From: Candidatus Nanopelagicales bacterium
GTDB taxonomy: Bacteria > Actinomycetota > Actinomycetes > S36-B12 > CAIYMF01
NCBI GenBank assembly: GCA_017882705.1
Contig: JADGOZ010000164.1
Location: 1 to 33,596 of the forward strand
DNA: 33,596 nt
Direction of reading: 5' to 3'
Below the pieces are notes generated by a model. That model had not been told where the DNA came from and did no database searches. It saw nothing but the letters and a program-made list of their open reading frames with translations. Each line of letters begins with the position of its first letter. Positions within the stretch are counted from its first letter, which is position 1. Shown piece after piece: positions 16,353-25,204 of this stretch. The translations under genes were made by a program, and so were the position numbers.

Positions 16353-17437
16353 TGGCCGACCTGACCAGGCGGGAGCACGACGAGTCCGAGGCGCTGCTCC
16401 ACGAGGCGCTCGCCGGCGGGCACCTGCCGCGCTGGAGCGCCCTGGGCGTCGCCGCCGCCTCTGTCGCCGTCGCCTTCCTGCTCAACCTCACCACCGGGGT
16501 CGACGGCGTCGCCGGGACCGCCGTCGTGGCGATGCTGGTCTTCCTGGTCGGGCAGACCGCCTGGAGCTTCGTGGTGGAGGGGCGGCGGCACGCGATCGAC
16601 CGGCTCGCGACCACGTTCGTCTACGCCACGTTCGTGATCGCCGTCGTGCCGCTCATCGCCGTGCTCGGCACGGTCGTGGTCAAGGGCGCCGAGGTCATCT
16701 CGGTCGAGTTCCTCACCACCTCGATGCGGTACGCCACCCCGACCTCCGAGGGCGGCGGGATCTACCACGCGCTGATCGGCACGCTGGAGCAGGTCGGCAT
16801 CGCGGCTCTGTTCGGCGTCCCCCTCGGCATCCTCACCGCGATCTATCTCGTGGAGTACGCCCCGTCGATGCGTACGCGACGCCTGGCGCACTCGATCAGC
16901 TTCTTCGTCGACGTCATGACCGGTGTCCCGTCCGTCGTCGTCGGCCTCTTCGTCTACACCGCGTTCGTGCTGACGCTCGGACTCGAGCGCTCCGGCATCG
17001 CCGCGTCGATCGCTCTGACCATCCTCATGCTGCCCGTCGTCGTGCGCTCCACCGAGGAGATGCTGCGCATCGTGCCGCGAGAGCTGCGCGAGGCGTCGTA
17101 CGCCCTGGGCATCCCGAAGTGGCGCACGATCCTCAAGATCGTGCTGCCGACCGCCATGAGCGGCATCATCACCGGCGCGATGCTTGCCATCGCGCGCGTC
17201 GCCGGCGAGACCGCGCCCCTGCTGCTCACGACGTTCATCTCGCAGTCGATCAACACCAACCCGTTCAAGGGGCCGCAGGCCGCCCTGCCCACCTTCATCT
17301 GGGACCAGTTCACCAACGGCACCGACGTCTCGGTGAACCGCGCGTGGGGCGCAGCCCTCGTGCTCATCGTGCTCGTCATGGTCCTGTACGCCACCGCCAA
17401 GCTGATCTCGCGCTTCACCGGCGTGAAGAGCTCCTGA
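16352..17437 (+). CDS. pstA: Phosphate ABC transporter permease PstA
   Basis: Second membrane subunit of the phosphate importer, 361 residues. It is longer than the ~290-300 of many PstA proteins because of an N-terminal extension with two extra hydrophobic segments (about residues 27-44 and 48-65), common in actinobacteria. The core has [39 protein letters not shown] and the permease signature [20 protein letters not shown], then [13 protein letters not shown] at 16352 shares its first base with the pstC stop, giving coupled translation. Confidence 0.95.
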   Translation: MADLTRREHDESEALLHEALAGGHLPRWSALGVAAASVAVAFLLNLTTGVDGVAGTAVVAMLVFLVGQTAWSFVVEGRRHAIDRLATTFVYATFVIAVVPLIAVLGTVVVKGAEVISVEFLTTSMRYATPTSEGGGIYHALIGTLEQVGIAALFGVPLGILTAIYLVEYAPSMRTRRLAHSISFFVDVMTGVPSVVVGLFVYTAFVLTLGLERSGIAASIALTILMLPVVVRSTEEMLRIVPRELREASYALGIPKWRTILKIVLPTAMSGIITGAMLAIARVAGETAPLLLTTFISQSINTNPFKGPQAALPTFIWDQFTNGTDVSVNRAWGAALVLIVLVMVLYATAKLISRFTGVKSS

Positions 17438-17468
17438 CCGCGCACCACGAGAGAGACTGACCCCCACC

Positions 17469-18248
17469 ATGGCCAAGCGCATCGACGTCACCGACCTCGA
17501 CGTCTTCTACGGCTCGTTCAAGGCCGTCGAGGGCGTGACGTTCTCGGTGGAGCCGCGTTCCGTCACCGCGCTCATCGGCCCGTCCGGCTGCGGCAAGTCC
17601 ACGGTGCTGCGCACCCTCAACCGCATGCACGAGGTCATCCCCGGCGCCTACGCCGAGGGCACGGTCCTGCTCGACGGCGAGGACATCTACGGCGCCGACA
17701 TCGACCCGGTCAACGTGCGCCGCACCATCGGCATGGTGTTCCAGCGCCCGAACCCGTTCCCGACGATGTCGATCAAGGAGAACGTGCTCGCCGGGCTCAA
17801 GCTCGACGGGAAGAAGCGCCCCAAGTCCGAGCTCGAGGGGATCGTCGAGAAGTCGCTGCGCGGCGCGAACCTGTGGGAGGAGGTCAAGGACCGCCTCGAC
17901 CGCCCCGGCGCCGGCCTGTCCGGCGGCCAGCAGCAGCGCCTCTGCATCGCCCGCGCGATCGCCGTCGAGCCTCAGGTGCTGCTCATGGACGAGCCGTGCT
18001 CCGCGCTCGACCCGATCTCGACCCTCGCGATCGAGGACCTGATCGAGGAGCTCAAGGAGCGCTTCACGATCGTGATCGTCACGCACAACATGCAGCAGGC
18101 GGCACGCGTCTCGGAGACCACCGCGTTCTTCAACCTCGCCGGTGTCGGCAAGCCCGGCAAGCTCGTCGAGATCGCCTCCACCGAGATGATGTTCTCCAAC
18201 CCCACCCAGCAGGCCACCGAGGACTACATCTCGGGCCGGTTCGGCTGA
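17469..18248 (+). CDS. pstB: Phosphate ABC transporter ATP-binding protein
   Basis: Cytoplasmic ATPase of PstSCAB, 259 residues, the usual length. Walker [10 protein letters not shown] (residues 37-45), Q-loop [14 protein letters not shown] signature [15 protein letters not shown], Walker [14 protein letters not shown] and the switch histidine in [12 protein letters not shown] are all intact. The C-terminus [10 protein letters not shown] is typical of PstB. It follows pstA by 31 bp. No phoU lies in the window, so the usual regulator of Pst activity must be elsewhere. Confidence 0.98.
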   Translation: MAKRIDVTDLDVFYGSFKAVEGVTFSVEPRSVTALIGPSGCGKSTVLRTLNRMHEVIPGAYAEGTVLLDGEDIYGADIDPVNVRRTIGMVFQRPNPFPTMSIKENVLAGLKLDGKKRPKSELEGIVEKSLRGANLWEEVKDRLDRPGAGLSGGQQQRLCIARAIAVEPQVLLMDEPCSALDPISTLAIEDLIEELKERFTIVIVTHNMQQAARVSETTAFFNLAGVGKPGKLVEIASTEMMFSNPTQQATEDYISGRFG

Positions 18249-18316
18249 CCCGACCGCGGCTGCCTAGGCTTCGGCCCACGCCGGACCGCCCGGCCGTCGC
18301 CGATCGGAGCCTCCTC

Positions 18317-18598
18317 GTGCTCACCCACGTCGTCTCGTTCACGTTCACCGAGGCCGAGGACCGGCACGAGGCGCAGGCCCGTCTCGAGGCCCTGCCGCCC
18401 TACATCGACGCGATCCGCTCGCTCACGACCGGCCTCGACGCCGTCGGCGACCCGGGCGCCTCGCACCTGGTCCTCATCACGACCCACGACGACCTCGCGG
18501 GCCTGCGCGCCTACCAGGAGCACCCCGTGCACCAGGACTTCGCCGCCTGGGTCGTCCCGCTGCTCGCCGCGAAGACCGTCGTCGACTTCGAGTCCTGA
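18317..18598 (+). CDS. Dabb-domain (stress-responsive alpha/beta barrel) small protein
   Basis: A 93-residue ferredoxin-like barrel protein of the Dabb family. It opens LTHVVSFTFTEAED, with the N-terminal strand histidine typical of the family, and ends with HPVHQDFAAWVVPLLAAKTVVDFES, the usual 'HP.H..f' block and last strand. Such proteins form dimeric barrels; most have no known reaction. The GTG at 18317 is chosen because the family begins right at this strand. A TAGGCT hexamer at 18265-18270 may be its own promoter, giving a ~40-nt leader. It is 69 bp after pstB and may also be read through from pst. Confidence 0.85.
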   Translation: MLTHVVSFTFTEAEDRHEAQARLEALPPYIDAIRSLTTGLDAVGDPGASHLVLITTHDDLAGLRAYQEHPVHQDFAAWVVPLLAAKTVVDFES

Positions 18599-18671
18599 CC
18601 GCCCGCTGCCCCCACCGCGCGCCGACATCAGGAATCCCGCCCTCCCCCTGACGGCGGAGCCGCGGGCCGGT

Positions 18672-18677
18672 TACCGT
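18672..18677 (+). promoter_or_regulatory. -10 box of leaderless promoter for the CSCGW protein
   Basis: TACCGT followed by 6 nt and the GTG at 18684. Confidence 0.5.
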
Positions 18678-18683
18678 GGTCGG

Positions 18684-18965
18684 GTGAGCTTCCCCCGCCC
18701 CCGCGACCACCTCGAGCCCATGGTGCCTCCGACACCCGGTCACGAGGTCCGCATCGAGGACGGCCGCTTCACGACCGCCGTGTGCTCGTGCGGCTGGCAG
18801 AGCGCCGGGCGTCGCAACCGGGCGACCGCGCGGGCCGAGGCCCGCGACCATGCCCTGCTCTACGCCGACGGCACGGCGCTCTCGGCGGAGCCGGTCGCTC
18901 CGTCGTCGGAGCCAGTCGCTCCGCCGCCGCAGGTCCCGGCACTGCCCGACCGCGCCGACGCCTGA
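18684..18965 (+). CDS. Small hypothetical protein with CSCGW motif
   Basis: A 93-residue protein of unknown function. The first ~65 residues contain GHEVRIEDGRFTTAVCSCGWQS (CxC at residues 34-36) and a basic helix [18 protein letters not shown], a pattern shared by small actinobacterial proteins with a single CxCGW and a following His-containing helix. This may be a half zinc ribbon. The tail (residues 66-93) is Pro/Ala-rich and contains an imperfect duplication, [14 protein letters not shown]. The last 106 bp overlap the 3' end of the SDR gene on the other strand. The start is supported by TACCGT 6 nt before the GTG. Confidence 0.65.
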   Translation: MSFPRPRDHLEPMVPPTPGHEVRIEDGRFTTAVCSCGWQSAGRRNRATARAEARDHALLYADGTALSAEPVAPSSEPVAPPPQVPALPDRADA

Positions 18966-19714
18966 GCCCGCACCTTCGCGAGGTTGCGCATGCCGGTCCG
19001 GGCGAACAGCGGAGCCGCGCGCAGCGCGAGGTCCGGCACCCCGGCCATCAGCCGCACCTGGGCACCACGCCAGCGCGGCACGCTGCTCACCAGCCGCGGA
19101 CGCTCGAGCACCCCGACCACCCGCTCGGCGACCTCCGTCGGCTCGACGAGCCGCGGGGCGGAGAAGGACAGCGCGAGGCCGTCCTCGTCGAGCACGTCGG
19201 CCAGCATCGGCGTGAGCATGCCGTCGGGGCAGATGGCCGTCAGCCGCACGTCGCGAACGCCGACGGCGGTGAGCTCGGCCTGCAGGCCGAGGGTGAACGA
19301 CAGGACCCCGGCCTTGGTGGCGGCGTAGACGGCCTCGCCCGGCACGGGGATCCACGACGCGAGCGAGGCGATCGTGACGACGTGACCGCCGCCGTGCGCG
19401 CGCATCGACGCGACCGCGGCACGGGTGCCGTGGATGACGCCGAGCAGGTTCACCCGCACGACGCGCTCGATGACCTCGTCGGGCTGGGTGGCCGCATCAC
19501 CGGCGCCGAGGACGCCGGCGTTGTTGACCCACACGCGCGGCCGCAGCTCGTCGGCGAGCGCACGGCAGGCTGCGGGGTCGGTCACGTCGAGGAGGCGGTC
19601 GGTGCCGTGGAGGTCGACGCCGACGACGGAGTAGCCCGCGCGGTCGAGCCGCGCGACGAGCACCTGCCCGAGCCCGCCCGCCGCACCGGTCACCACGGCG
19701 ACCGGACGGGTCAC
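18860..19714 (-). CDS. SDR-family oxidoreductase
   Basis: A 284-residue classical short-chain dehydrogenase/reductase with NAD(P) Rossmann motif [11 protein letters not shown] (residues 7-17), VNNAGVL, the catalytic serine region IASLASW and the active-site YAATKAG (Tyr-x3-Lys). Substrate unknown. After LAKVRAQA (about residue 258) the protein ends in a low-complexity Gly/Ser/Ala tail with a duplicated GATGS, encoded in the segment that overlaps the convergent CSCGW gene, so the last ~30 residues are probably an acquired extension. Its GTG start overlaps the glgC stop by 4 bp, which makes it the second gene of a glgC operon. Confidence 0.9.
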   Translation of the reverse strand: MTRPVAVVTGAAGGLGQVLVARLDRAGYSVVGVDLHGTDRLLDVTDPAACRALADELRPRVWVNNAGVLGAGDAATQPDEVIERVVRVNLLGVIHGTRAAVASMRAHGGGHVVTIASLASWIPVPGEAVYAATKAGVLSFTLGLQAELTAVGVRDVRLTAICPDGMLTPMLADVLDEDGLALSFSAPRLVEPTEVAERVVGVLERPRLVSSVPRWRGAQVRLMAGVPDLALRAAPLFARTGMRNLAKVRAQASARSGSAGTCGGGATGSDDGATGSAESAVPSA

Positions 19715-20934
19715 GCGGGCTCGACCTTCTGGCCCTTGCCCACCACGATGATGCCGCTGTCGCTCACCGTGTAGCGCTCGCGGTCGAGCTCGAGGTTGAC
19801 ACCGATCTGCGCGCCGTCGGGCACCTGCACGTTCTTGTCGAGGATGGCCCGGCGTACGACGGCTCCTCGCCCGATCTTCACGCCCGGCATGATCACCGCG
19901 CCCTCGACGTAGGCGCCCTCACGGATGTTGACGTCGTAGGAGAGGACCGAGTTGCGCACGTGGGCGCCGGCGATGATCGAGCCCGCCCCGACCATCGACT
20001 CGTGGCTGTTGCCGCCCTCGACGAACTTCGCGGGAGGCAGCGGCGGGAGGTGGCTGAGGATCGGCCAGTGCCGGTTGTAGAGGTTGAAGATCGGGTGCAC
20101 GGACACGAGGTCCATGTGGGCGTCGTGGTAGGCGTCGAGGGTCCCGACATCGCGCCAGTAGCCCTTGTCGCGGTCGGTGGAACCGGGCACGAGGTTGTTG
20201 TCGAAGTCGTAGACCTCGGCCATGCCCTGCGCGGTCATCATCGGGATGATGTTGCCGCCCATGTCGTGCACGGAGCCGTCGTCGCCGGCGTCGATGCGCA
20301 GCGCCTCGACGAGGACGTCGGTGGTGAAGACGTAGTTGCCCATCGAGGCGTAGATGTGGTCCGGGTCGCCCGGGATCGTGGGCGGGTCCTTCGGCTTCTC
20401 CACGAACCGGGTGATCGTCCGACCGTCCGGACCGGTCTCGATGACGCCGAACTGGTCCGCCTGCTCCTTGGGCACCCGGATGCCCGCGACCGTCACGCCG
20501 GCGCCGGACGCCTTGTGCTGGTCGACCATCTGCTGCGGGTCCATGCGGTAGACGTGGTCGGCGCCGAACACGACGACGTAGCTCGGGCTCTCGTCGTAGA
20601 CCAGGTTGAGGCTCTGGAAGATCGCGTCGGCGCTGCCGGTGTACCAGCGCGGGCCGAGCCGCTGCTGGGCCGGGACGGGCGTGATGTAGTTGCCCAGCAA
20701 GGTCGACATGCGCCACGTGGTGGTGATGTGGCGGTCGAGCGAGTGGCTCTTGTACTGGGTCAGCACGCAGATGCGCAGGTAGCCGGCGTTCACCAGGTTC
20801 GACAGCACGAAGTCGACGAGTCGGTAGGCCCCGCCGAACGGCACGGCGGGTTTCGCCCGGTCGGCCGTCAGGGGCATCAGCCGCTTGCCCTCGCCGCCGG
20901 CGAGCACGATTCCGAGCACATCACGGTTGGCCAC
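19711..20934 (-). CDS. glgC: Glucose-1-phosphate adenylyltransferase
   Basis: Makes ADP-glucose from ATP and glucose-1-phosphate, the committed step of glycogen and, in actinobacteria, maltose-1-phosphate/alpha-glucan synthesis. The 407-residue protein has [22 protein letters not shown] (nucleotide-binding N-terminus), [37 protein letters not shown] and FVEKPK, then a C-terminal left-handed beta-helix with hexapeptide repeats (residues ~300-395). GTG at 20934 is set by a TACGGT -10 box 6 nt upstream. It is divergent from glgA/glgM across 35 bp, the same arrangement I recall for the mycobacterial Rv1212c/Rv1213 pair. Confidence 0.97.
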   Translation of the reverse strand: MANRDVLGIVLAGGEGKRLMPLTADRAKPAVPFGGAYRLVDFVLSNLVNAGYLRICVLTQYKSHSLDRHITTTWRMSTLLGNYITPVPAQQRLGPRWYTGSADAIFQSLNLVYDESPSYVVVFGADHVYRMDPQQMVDQHKASGAGVTVAGIRVPKEQADQFGVIETGPDGRTITRFVEKPKDPPTIPGDPDHIYASMGNYVFTTDVLVEALRIDAGDDGSVHDMGGNIIPMMTAQGMAEVYDFDNNLVPGSTDRDKGYWRDVGTLDAYHDAHMDLVSVHPIFNLYNRHWPILSHLPPLPPAKFVEGGNSHESMVGAGSIIAGAHVRNSVLSYDVNIREGAYVEGAVIMPGVKIGRGAVVRRAILDKNVQVPDGAQIGVNLELDRERYTVSDSGIIVVGKGQKVEPA

Positions 20935-20940
20935 GTGCTC

Positions 20941-20946
20941 ACCGTA
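20941..20946 (-). promoter_or_regulatory. -10 box of leaderless glgC promoter
   Basis: TACGGT on the minus strand, 6 nt before the glgC GTG. Its -35 region would fall around the opposite gene's start codon. Confidence 0.6.
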
Positions 20947-20956
20947 GCCGTGGGCC

Positions 20957-20962
20957 TACGCT
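20957..20962 (+). promoter_or_regulatory. -10 box of leaderless glgA/glgM promoter
   Basis: TACGCT, 7 nt before the GTG at 20970. Only 10 bp separate it from the glgC -10 on the other strand, so the two promoters overlap. Confidence 0.6.
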
Positions 20963-20969
20963 GGCGCCT

Positions 20970-22145
20970 GTGTTGCGAGTAGGAATCCTCACCAAGGAAT
21001 GGCCGCCCGACGTATACGGCGGTGCCGGCGTCCACGTCGAGGAGCTGGTGCGCGAGCTGCGCCCGCTCGCCGACGTCCGCGTCCACGCGTTCGGACCCAC
21101 GCGGACGGGCGCTCACGGGCACGTCGTCCCGCCCGGCTACGAGAACGTCAACGCGGTCCTCCAGACCATCGCGGTCGACCTCGACATGGTCCGGGCGCTC
21201 GACCACGTCGACGTCGTGCACTCGCACACCTGGTACACCAACCTGTCCGGGCACCTCTCCGCCGAGCTCCTCGGCGTGCCGCACGTGCTGACCGCGCACT
21301 CCCTCGAGCCGCGCCGGCCGTGGAAGGCCGAGCAGCTCGGCGGCGGCTACCGCATCTCGTCGTGGCTGGAGTCCTCGGCCTACCGCGAGGCGGCCGGGAT
21401 CATCGCCGTGTCCGACGGCATGCGCCTCGACGTCCTCGACGCCTACCCGTTCATCGACCCCGACCTGGTCCACGTCGTCCGCAACGGCATCGACACCGTG
21501 AAGTGGCAGCCGCAGGAGTCCGCCGACCTGCTGGAGCAGTACGGCGTCGACGTGAACCGGCCCTACGTCGTCTTCGTCGGGCGCATCACGAGGCAGAAGG
21601 GCATCGCCCACCTGCTCCGCTCCGCGGCCCAGTTCGACCCCGACCTGCAGCTCGTGTTCTGCGCCTCTGCCCCCGACACCCCGGAGATCGCCGCCGAGAC
21701 GAAGGTGCAGATCGCGAAGCTCCAGGAGACGCGCAAGGTCGTCTGGATCCAGGAGCACGCCCCGCGCAACGTCGTGCAGCAGCTGCTCAGCCACGCGCTC
21801 GCCTTCCTCTGCCCCTCGGTCTACGAGCCGCTCGGCATCGTCAACCTCGAGGCGATGGCCTGCCACACGGCCGTGGTCTCCTCCGACGTCGGCGGCATCC
21901 CCGAGGTGGTGTCCGACGGCGAGACCGGCATCGTCGTGCCCTACACGCCGGACGACACCGACGACTTCGAGCGCCGGTTCGCCACCGCGGTGAACGGCCT
22001 CGCGGCCGATCCGGCGAAGGCCCGCGAGATGGGCGACCGCGGCCGCGAGCGCGCGGTGCAGCACTTCGGGTGGCAGGTCGTCGCCCAGAAGACCGTCGAG
22101 GTGTATCTGGCCGCGGGGGCGGTACCGGGCGCTCTCGCCCCGTGA
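20970..22145 (+). CDS. glgA: GT4 glycogen / maltose-1-phosphate synthase
   Basis: A 391-residue GT4 glycosyltransferase of the actinobacterial GlgA type. It opens LRVGILTKEWPPDVYGGAGVHVEE (ADP-glucose-binding Lys and Gly loop) and has VDVVHSHTWYTN, FVGRITRQKGI and the acceptor/nucleotide block PSVYEPLGIVNLEAMAC with the E-x7-E pattern of retaining GT4 enzymes. The Mycobacterium tuberculosis relative Rv1212c is reported as GlgM, which joins ADP-glucose to glucose-1-phosphate to give maltose-1-phosphate for GlgE, so glgM is an equally valid name; glgE is not in the window. The GTG start is supported by the -10 box 7 nt upstream. Its stop overlaps the transporter start by 4 bp. Confidence 0.93.
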   Translation: MLRVGILTKEWPPDVYGGAGVHVEELVRELRPLADVRVHAFGPTRTGAHGHVVPPGYENVNAVLQTIAVDLDMVRALDHVDVVHSHTWYTNLSGHLSAELLGVPHVLTAHSLEPRRPWKAEQLGGGYRISSWLESSAYREAAGIIAVSDGMRLDVLDAYPFIDPDLVHVVRNGIDTVKWQPQESADLLEQYGVDVNRPYVVFVGRITRQKGIAHLLRSAAQFDPDLQLVFCASAPDTPEIAAETKVQIAKLQETRKVVWIQEHAPRNVVQQLLSHALAFLCPSVYEPLGIVNLEAMACHTAVVSSDVGGIPEVVSDGETGIVVPYTPDDTDDFERRFATAVNGLAADPAKAREMGDRGRERAVQHFGWQVVAQKTVEVYLAAGAVPGALAP

Positions 22146-23080
22146 CCGTCTTCGAGACCCCGCAGGTCGAGCAGGTCGACCGGCGGCCGCTGCTCGGCTA
22201 CGCGACGTACCTCGTCGCGGCGACGCTGTTCGCCCTCAACGGCACGGTGAGCAAGTACGTCCTGCTCGAGGGCGTGCCGTGGTACCGCCTCTCCCAGCTG
22301 CGGGTCTCGGCCGCGTTCGTGATCCTCCTGCTCGTGGTCGCCGTGACGAACCGTCGCGCGCTTCGCCTGCGGCGCAACGAGATCGGGCGGATCGCGGCGT
22401 ACGGCATCCTCGGAGTGGCGGTGACGCAGTCGCTCTACTTCGTCGCGATCCTGCGGTTGCCCGTCGGTGTCTCGCTGCTCTTCGAGTTCACCGCGCCGAT
22501 CATGGTGGCGCTCTGGTTCCGCTTCGTGCTGCGGGAGCCGGTGCGCGACCGCGTGTTCGCCGCGCTCGTGCTGGCCCTCGTGGGCCTCGCGATGGTGGCG
22601 CAGGCATGGCAGGGGATGTCGCTCGACGCCGTCGGGCTCGCCGCCGCCCTCGCCGCCGCGGCGGCGCTGGCGTTCTACTACGTCGAGGGCGAGAAGCTGG
22701 TCGTCGACCGCGACCCCGTGTCGGTGACGATGTGGGGCTTCGGCGCCGCGACCCTGTTCTGGGCGATCGTGTGCCCGTGGTGGAGCTTCCCGTTCGACCA
22801 GCTGTCCTTCGCCCAGGCGTTCGGCGAGGGCGGTCCCGTCCTGCCGTCGTGGGTCTACCTCTCCTACATGGTCGTGCTCGGGACTGTGGTGCCGTTCGCC
22901 CTCGTGCTGCAGTCGCTGCGGCACCTGCGCGCCACGCAGGCGTCGGTCGTGGGCATGACCGAGCCGGTGATCGCGTCGGTCATCGCGTGGGTATTCCTCG
23001 GCGAGATCCTCACCCCGGTGCAGATCGTCGGCGGCGTGGTCGTGCTCGCCGGCATCGTGCTCGCCGAGACGTCGCGCTGA
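22142..23080 (+). CDS. EamA/DMT-family transporter
   Basis: A 312-residue drug/metabolite-transporter superfamily protein with about ten hydrophobic helices in two EamA halves. The first half starts LLGYATYLVAATLFALNGTVSKYVLL; the second half includes SWVYLSYMVVLGTVVPFALVLQSL and ends with TEPVIASVIAWVFLGEILTP, the signature helix near the C-terminus. Substrate is unknown; relatives export amino acids or metabolites. GTG at 22142 overlaps the glgA stop (GTGA), so it is co-translated with glgA. The functional link to glycogen is unclear and may be only positional. Confidence 0.88.
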   Translation: MTVFETPQVEQVDRRPLLGYATYLVAATLFALNGTVSKYVLLEGVPWYRLSQLRVSAAFVILLLVVAVTNRRALRLRRNEIGRIAAYGILGVAVTQSLYFVAILRLPVGVSLLFEFTAPIMVALWFRFVLREPVRDRVFAALVLALVGLAMVAQAWQGMSLDAVGLAAALAAAAALAFYYVEGEKLVVDRDPVSVTMWGFGAATLFWAIVCPWWSFPFDQLSFAQAFGEGGPVLPSWVYLSYMVVLGTVVPFALVLQSLRHLRATQASVVGMTEPVIASVIAWVFLGEILTPVQIVGGVVVLAGIVLAETSR

Positions 23081-23111
23081 CCGTGGCCGCACCCCGCGCC
23101 GACATGGTGGG

Positions 23112-24653
23112 ATGTGCGCCGTGACCGTCACCGCCGACAGGGGGCCCGAGCGCCCGTCCGGTCCCGACCCGGACCGCGGGGTCGACCTCGCCTCCGTCAT
23201 GGACTCGGGGCGACCCAGCACGCCGGCGGTCGCCCAGGCGGTCGTGGCGGCGGCCCTCGAGACGGTCGACCCCGGGGCCGCCCTGCGCGCCGCCTCGGTC
23301 CGTGAGTGGCGCAGGCACTACCTCGCGCCCTACCGCGACCTCGTCGTGGCGGGTACGCGCGACGCCGACGCGGCCGACGCCGTGGCGAGGACGGGGCTCG
23401 CCGAGCTGCACGCACGCTCCACGTTCCACCGCGGGGACGCCGTACCCCTGCTGCAGGCGACCTCGGCCTGGACCGCGCCGGCGTTCGCGTCGGTGACGAT
23501 CGAAGGTGCCGCGGGTCGCGACGTCGGGCTGTCGGTCCCGTTCCACGGCAAGCGGCTCTTCGGCCCCGAGGTACGCCGCCGGCTCGACGCCTGGGTCGCG
23601 GAAGGCGTCGTCGAGCGCGGGTTCGCGACGTCGATCCACACGCTGATCGACCACCCGGAGTGGCTCGACCTCTCCGACGTCACCGTCGTCGTCCTCGGTG
23701 CAGGCGCCGAGATGGGCCCGCTGCGCTCGCTGCTGCGCTGGGGCGCGCACGTCGTGGCGGTCGACCTGCCGAGACCGGAGATCTGGTCGCGCGTGATCCG
23801 GATGGCTCGTTCGTCGTCGGGCACGCTCACCGTTCCGGTGCCCCTCGGATCCGACCCGAAGGACGACGATGCGCTCGCGGCCGTCGCGGGCATCGACCTG
23901 ATCCGTCAGCTGCCCGAGCTGCACACGTGGGTGGCGCAGCTCGAGGGGCCGTTCATCCTCGGGACCTACACGTACGCCGACGGCGCGACCCACGTGCGGG
24001 TCGCGCTCGCGGCCGACGCGCTGGCCCACGCGCTGCTGGCCGAGCGGTCCGACGTCGGCCTGGCCTTCCTCGCGACGCCCACGGACGTCTACGCCGTGCC
24101 GGCCGGCGCGGTCGAGGAGTCGCGTCGCCGCTGGGACGCACGCGGCCTGTCAGGCCTCGCGCAGCTGCCGCTGCGCGCGGTCGGGAGGTTCGCCCCGAAC
24201 TACGCCGACACGGTCCACGCCGAGCGTGGCGAGGTCGGCATCGCCGACTGCCTCGTGCTGCAGCAGGGTCCGAGCTACGCCCTCGCGAAGCGGCTCCAGC
24301 GCTGGCGCGCGACCCAGTCGCGTCGCGACGGCGTGTGGGCCTCGCTCAACATCGCGCCCGCAACACGCACCCGCTCGGTCGTGAAGAACCGGGCGCTGGC
24401 CGCGGCCTACGCCGGTGCGCACCGCTTCGGCGTCGAGGTCTTCGAGCCGTCGACGTCGAACACCCTCATGGCGGCGCTGCTCGTGCACGACCTGCGCTCG
24501 GAGTCGTCGTACGCGCGTCCCGACGCCGACCTCGCGCACCCGGACGACGCGTGGAGCCGCCAGGCCGCGCACGGCGGTCTCTGGCGCAGCGCCTACGCCC
24601 CGAGATCCGTCCTGGGGATCGCAGCCGCCCTCGGCATGGTCACCCGCGGCTGA
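23112..24653 (+). CDS. Uncharacterised 513-residue protein with Rossmann-like motif
   Basis: I do not recognise a named function. The middle holds TVVVLGAGAEMGPLRSLLRW (about residues 190-209), a GxGxxxG dinucleotide-type loop after a hydrophobic strand. A second strand follows that ends in Asp (VVAVDLPRP), as in NAD(P)- or SAM-binding Rossmann folds. Other distinctive blocks are VPFHGKRLFGPEVRRRLDAW before it, and LEGPFILGTYTYADGATH, LQQGPSYALAKRLQRW and VFEPSTSNTLMAALLVHDL after it. The protein is soluble, without a signal peptide. It stands alone, 31 bp after the EamA gene and convergent with the DUF4279 gene. ATG at 23112 is taken as start; GTG at 23121 is an alternative. A nucleotide-dependent oxidoreductase is possible but not demonstrated. 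Confidence 0.7.
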   Translation: MCAVTVTADRGPERPSGPDPDRGVDLASVMDSGRPSTPAVAQAVVAAALETVDPGAALRAASVREWRRHYLAPYRDLVVAGTRDADAADAVARTGLAELHARSTFHRGDAVPLLQATSAWTAPAFASVTIEGAAGRDVGLSVPFHGKRLFGPEVRRRLDAWVAEGVVERGFATSIHTLIDHPEWLDLSDVTVVVLGAGAEMGPLRSLLRWGAHVVAVDLPRPEIWSRVIRMARSSSGTLTVPVPLGSDPKDDDALAAVAGIDLIRQLPELHTWVAQLEGPFILGTYTYADGATHVRVALAADALAHALLAERSDVGLAFLATPTDVYAVPAGAVEESRRRWDARGLSGLAQLPLRAVGRFAPNYADTVHAERGEVGIADCLVLQQGPSYALAKRLQRWRATQSRRDGVWASLNIAPATRTRSVVKNRALAAAYAGAHRFGVEVFEPSTSNTLMAALLVHDLRSESSYARPDADLAHPDDAWSRQAAHGGLWRSAYAPRSVLGIAAALGMVTRG

Positions 24654-24667
24654 CCCGAACCCTCTCC

Positions 24668-24713
24668 CACGTCATGACGTGCACGCGTCGCGGCGAGCGC
24701 GCGTGTCATGACA
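24668..24713. terminator. Palindrome pair between convergent genes
   Basis: CACGTCATGACGTG (24668-24681) is a perfect 14-bp palindrome, and GTCATGAC recurs at 24705-24712. Read together, GTCATGAC + ACGCG (after a 4-nt bulge) pairs with CGCGT + GTCATGAC across a ~9-nt loop. It lies between two convergent stops, so a bidirectional terminator is the simplest reading; a dimeric-protein binding site is the alternative. Confidence 0.5.
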
Positions 24714-24716
24714 TGG

Positions 24717-25121
24717 TCAGGCGGACGGCTCGGCGTCGGTGAAGGCGTCGATCCAGAGGTCGGCCGGGAAGGTGCCGAGGTCGTTGAGCAGGCCGGCGCT
24801 GAGGCTGATCGCGCCGTCGCCGTCCCCCTCCTCGCAGTAGCAGGTCCAGGTGAGGCGGTAGCCCTCGTCGCGCAGGTCGCGCAGGGCGAGGTGCAGCGGA
24901 TCAAGGCGGTTGAGCAGCGCGCGCAGCTGCGCGTCGAGGTCGCCGTCGACGGGACTGTCGAGCGCCCAGTGGGAATGCTCGCGGGTCCGAGTCCCGCGGG
25001 CGAAGGGGTCGCCGATCTCGAAGGACTCCGTCGGCTCGATGCCGAGGACCTCGGACACGTGGGCCGCGCCGAGCGACTCGTGCTGCACCGCCAGTGCCGC
25101 CCGTGACCTGATGACTGCCAT
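24717..25121 (-). CDS. DUF4279-type small protein
   Basis: A 134-residue protein whose pattern (VSEVLGIEPTESFEIGDPF..., SHWALDSPVDGD, LLNRLDPLHLALRDL, a Tyr/Cys strand WTCYCEEGDGDGAISLSAGLLNDLG) fits the DUF4279 family, seen in many bacteria without known activity. It is acidic and soluble, with an uncommon WTCYC strand. ATG at 25121 has CAGGAT 6 nt upstream, suggesting a leaderless mRNA. It is probably monocistronic, being separated by 83 bp from yjdM, which is transcribed toward it. Confidence 0.7.
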   Translation of the reverse strand: MAVIRSRAALAVQHESLGAAHVSEVLGIEPTESFEIGDPFARGTRTREHSHWALDSPVDGDLDAQLRALLNRLDPLHLALRDLRDEGYRLTWTCYCEEGDGDGAISLSAGLLNDLGTFPADLWIDAFTDAEPSA

Positions 25122-25204
25122 GCACCCATCCTGCTCAGCACGGGCGTGGGTGTCATCCGCTCTCGGCCACGACCCGGCGTCGCCACCGTCGACCGCAGAC
25201 CGGG

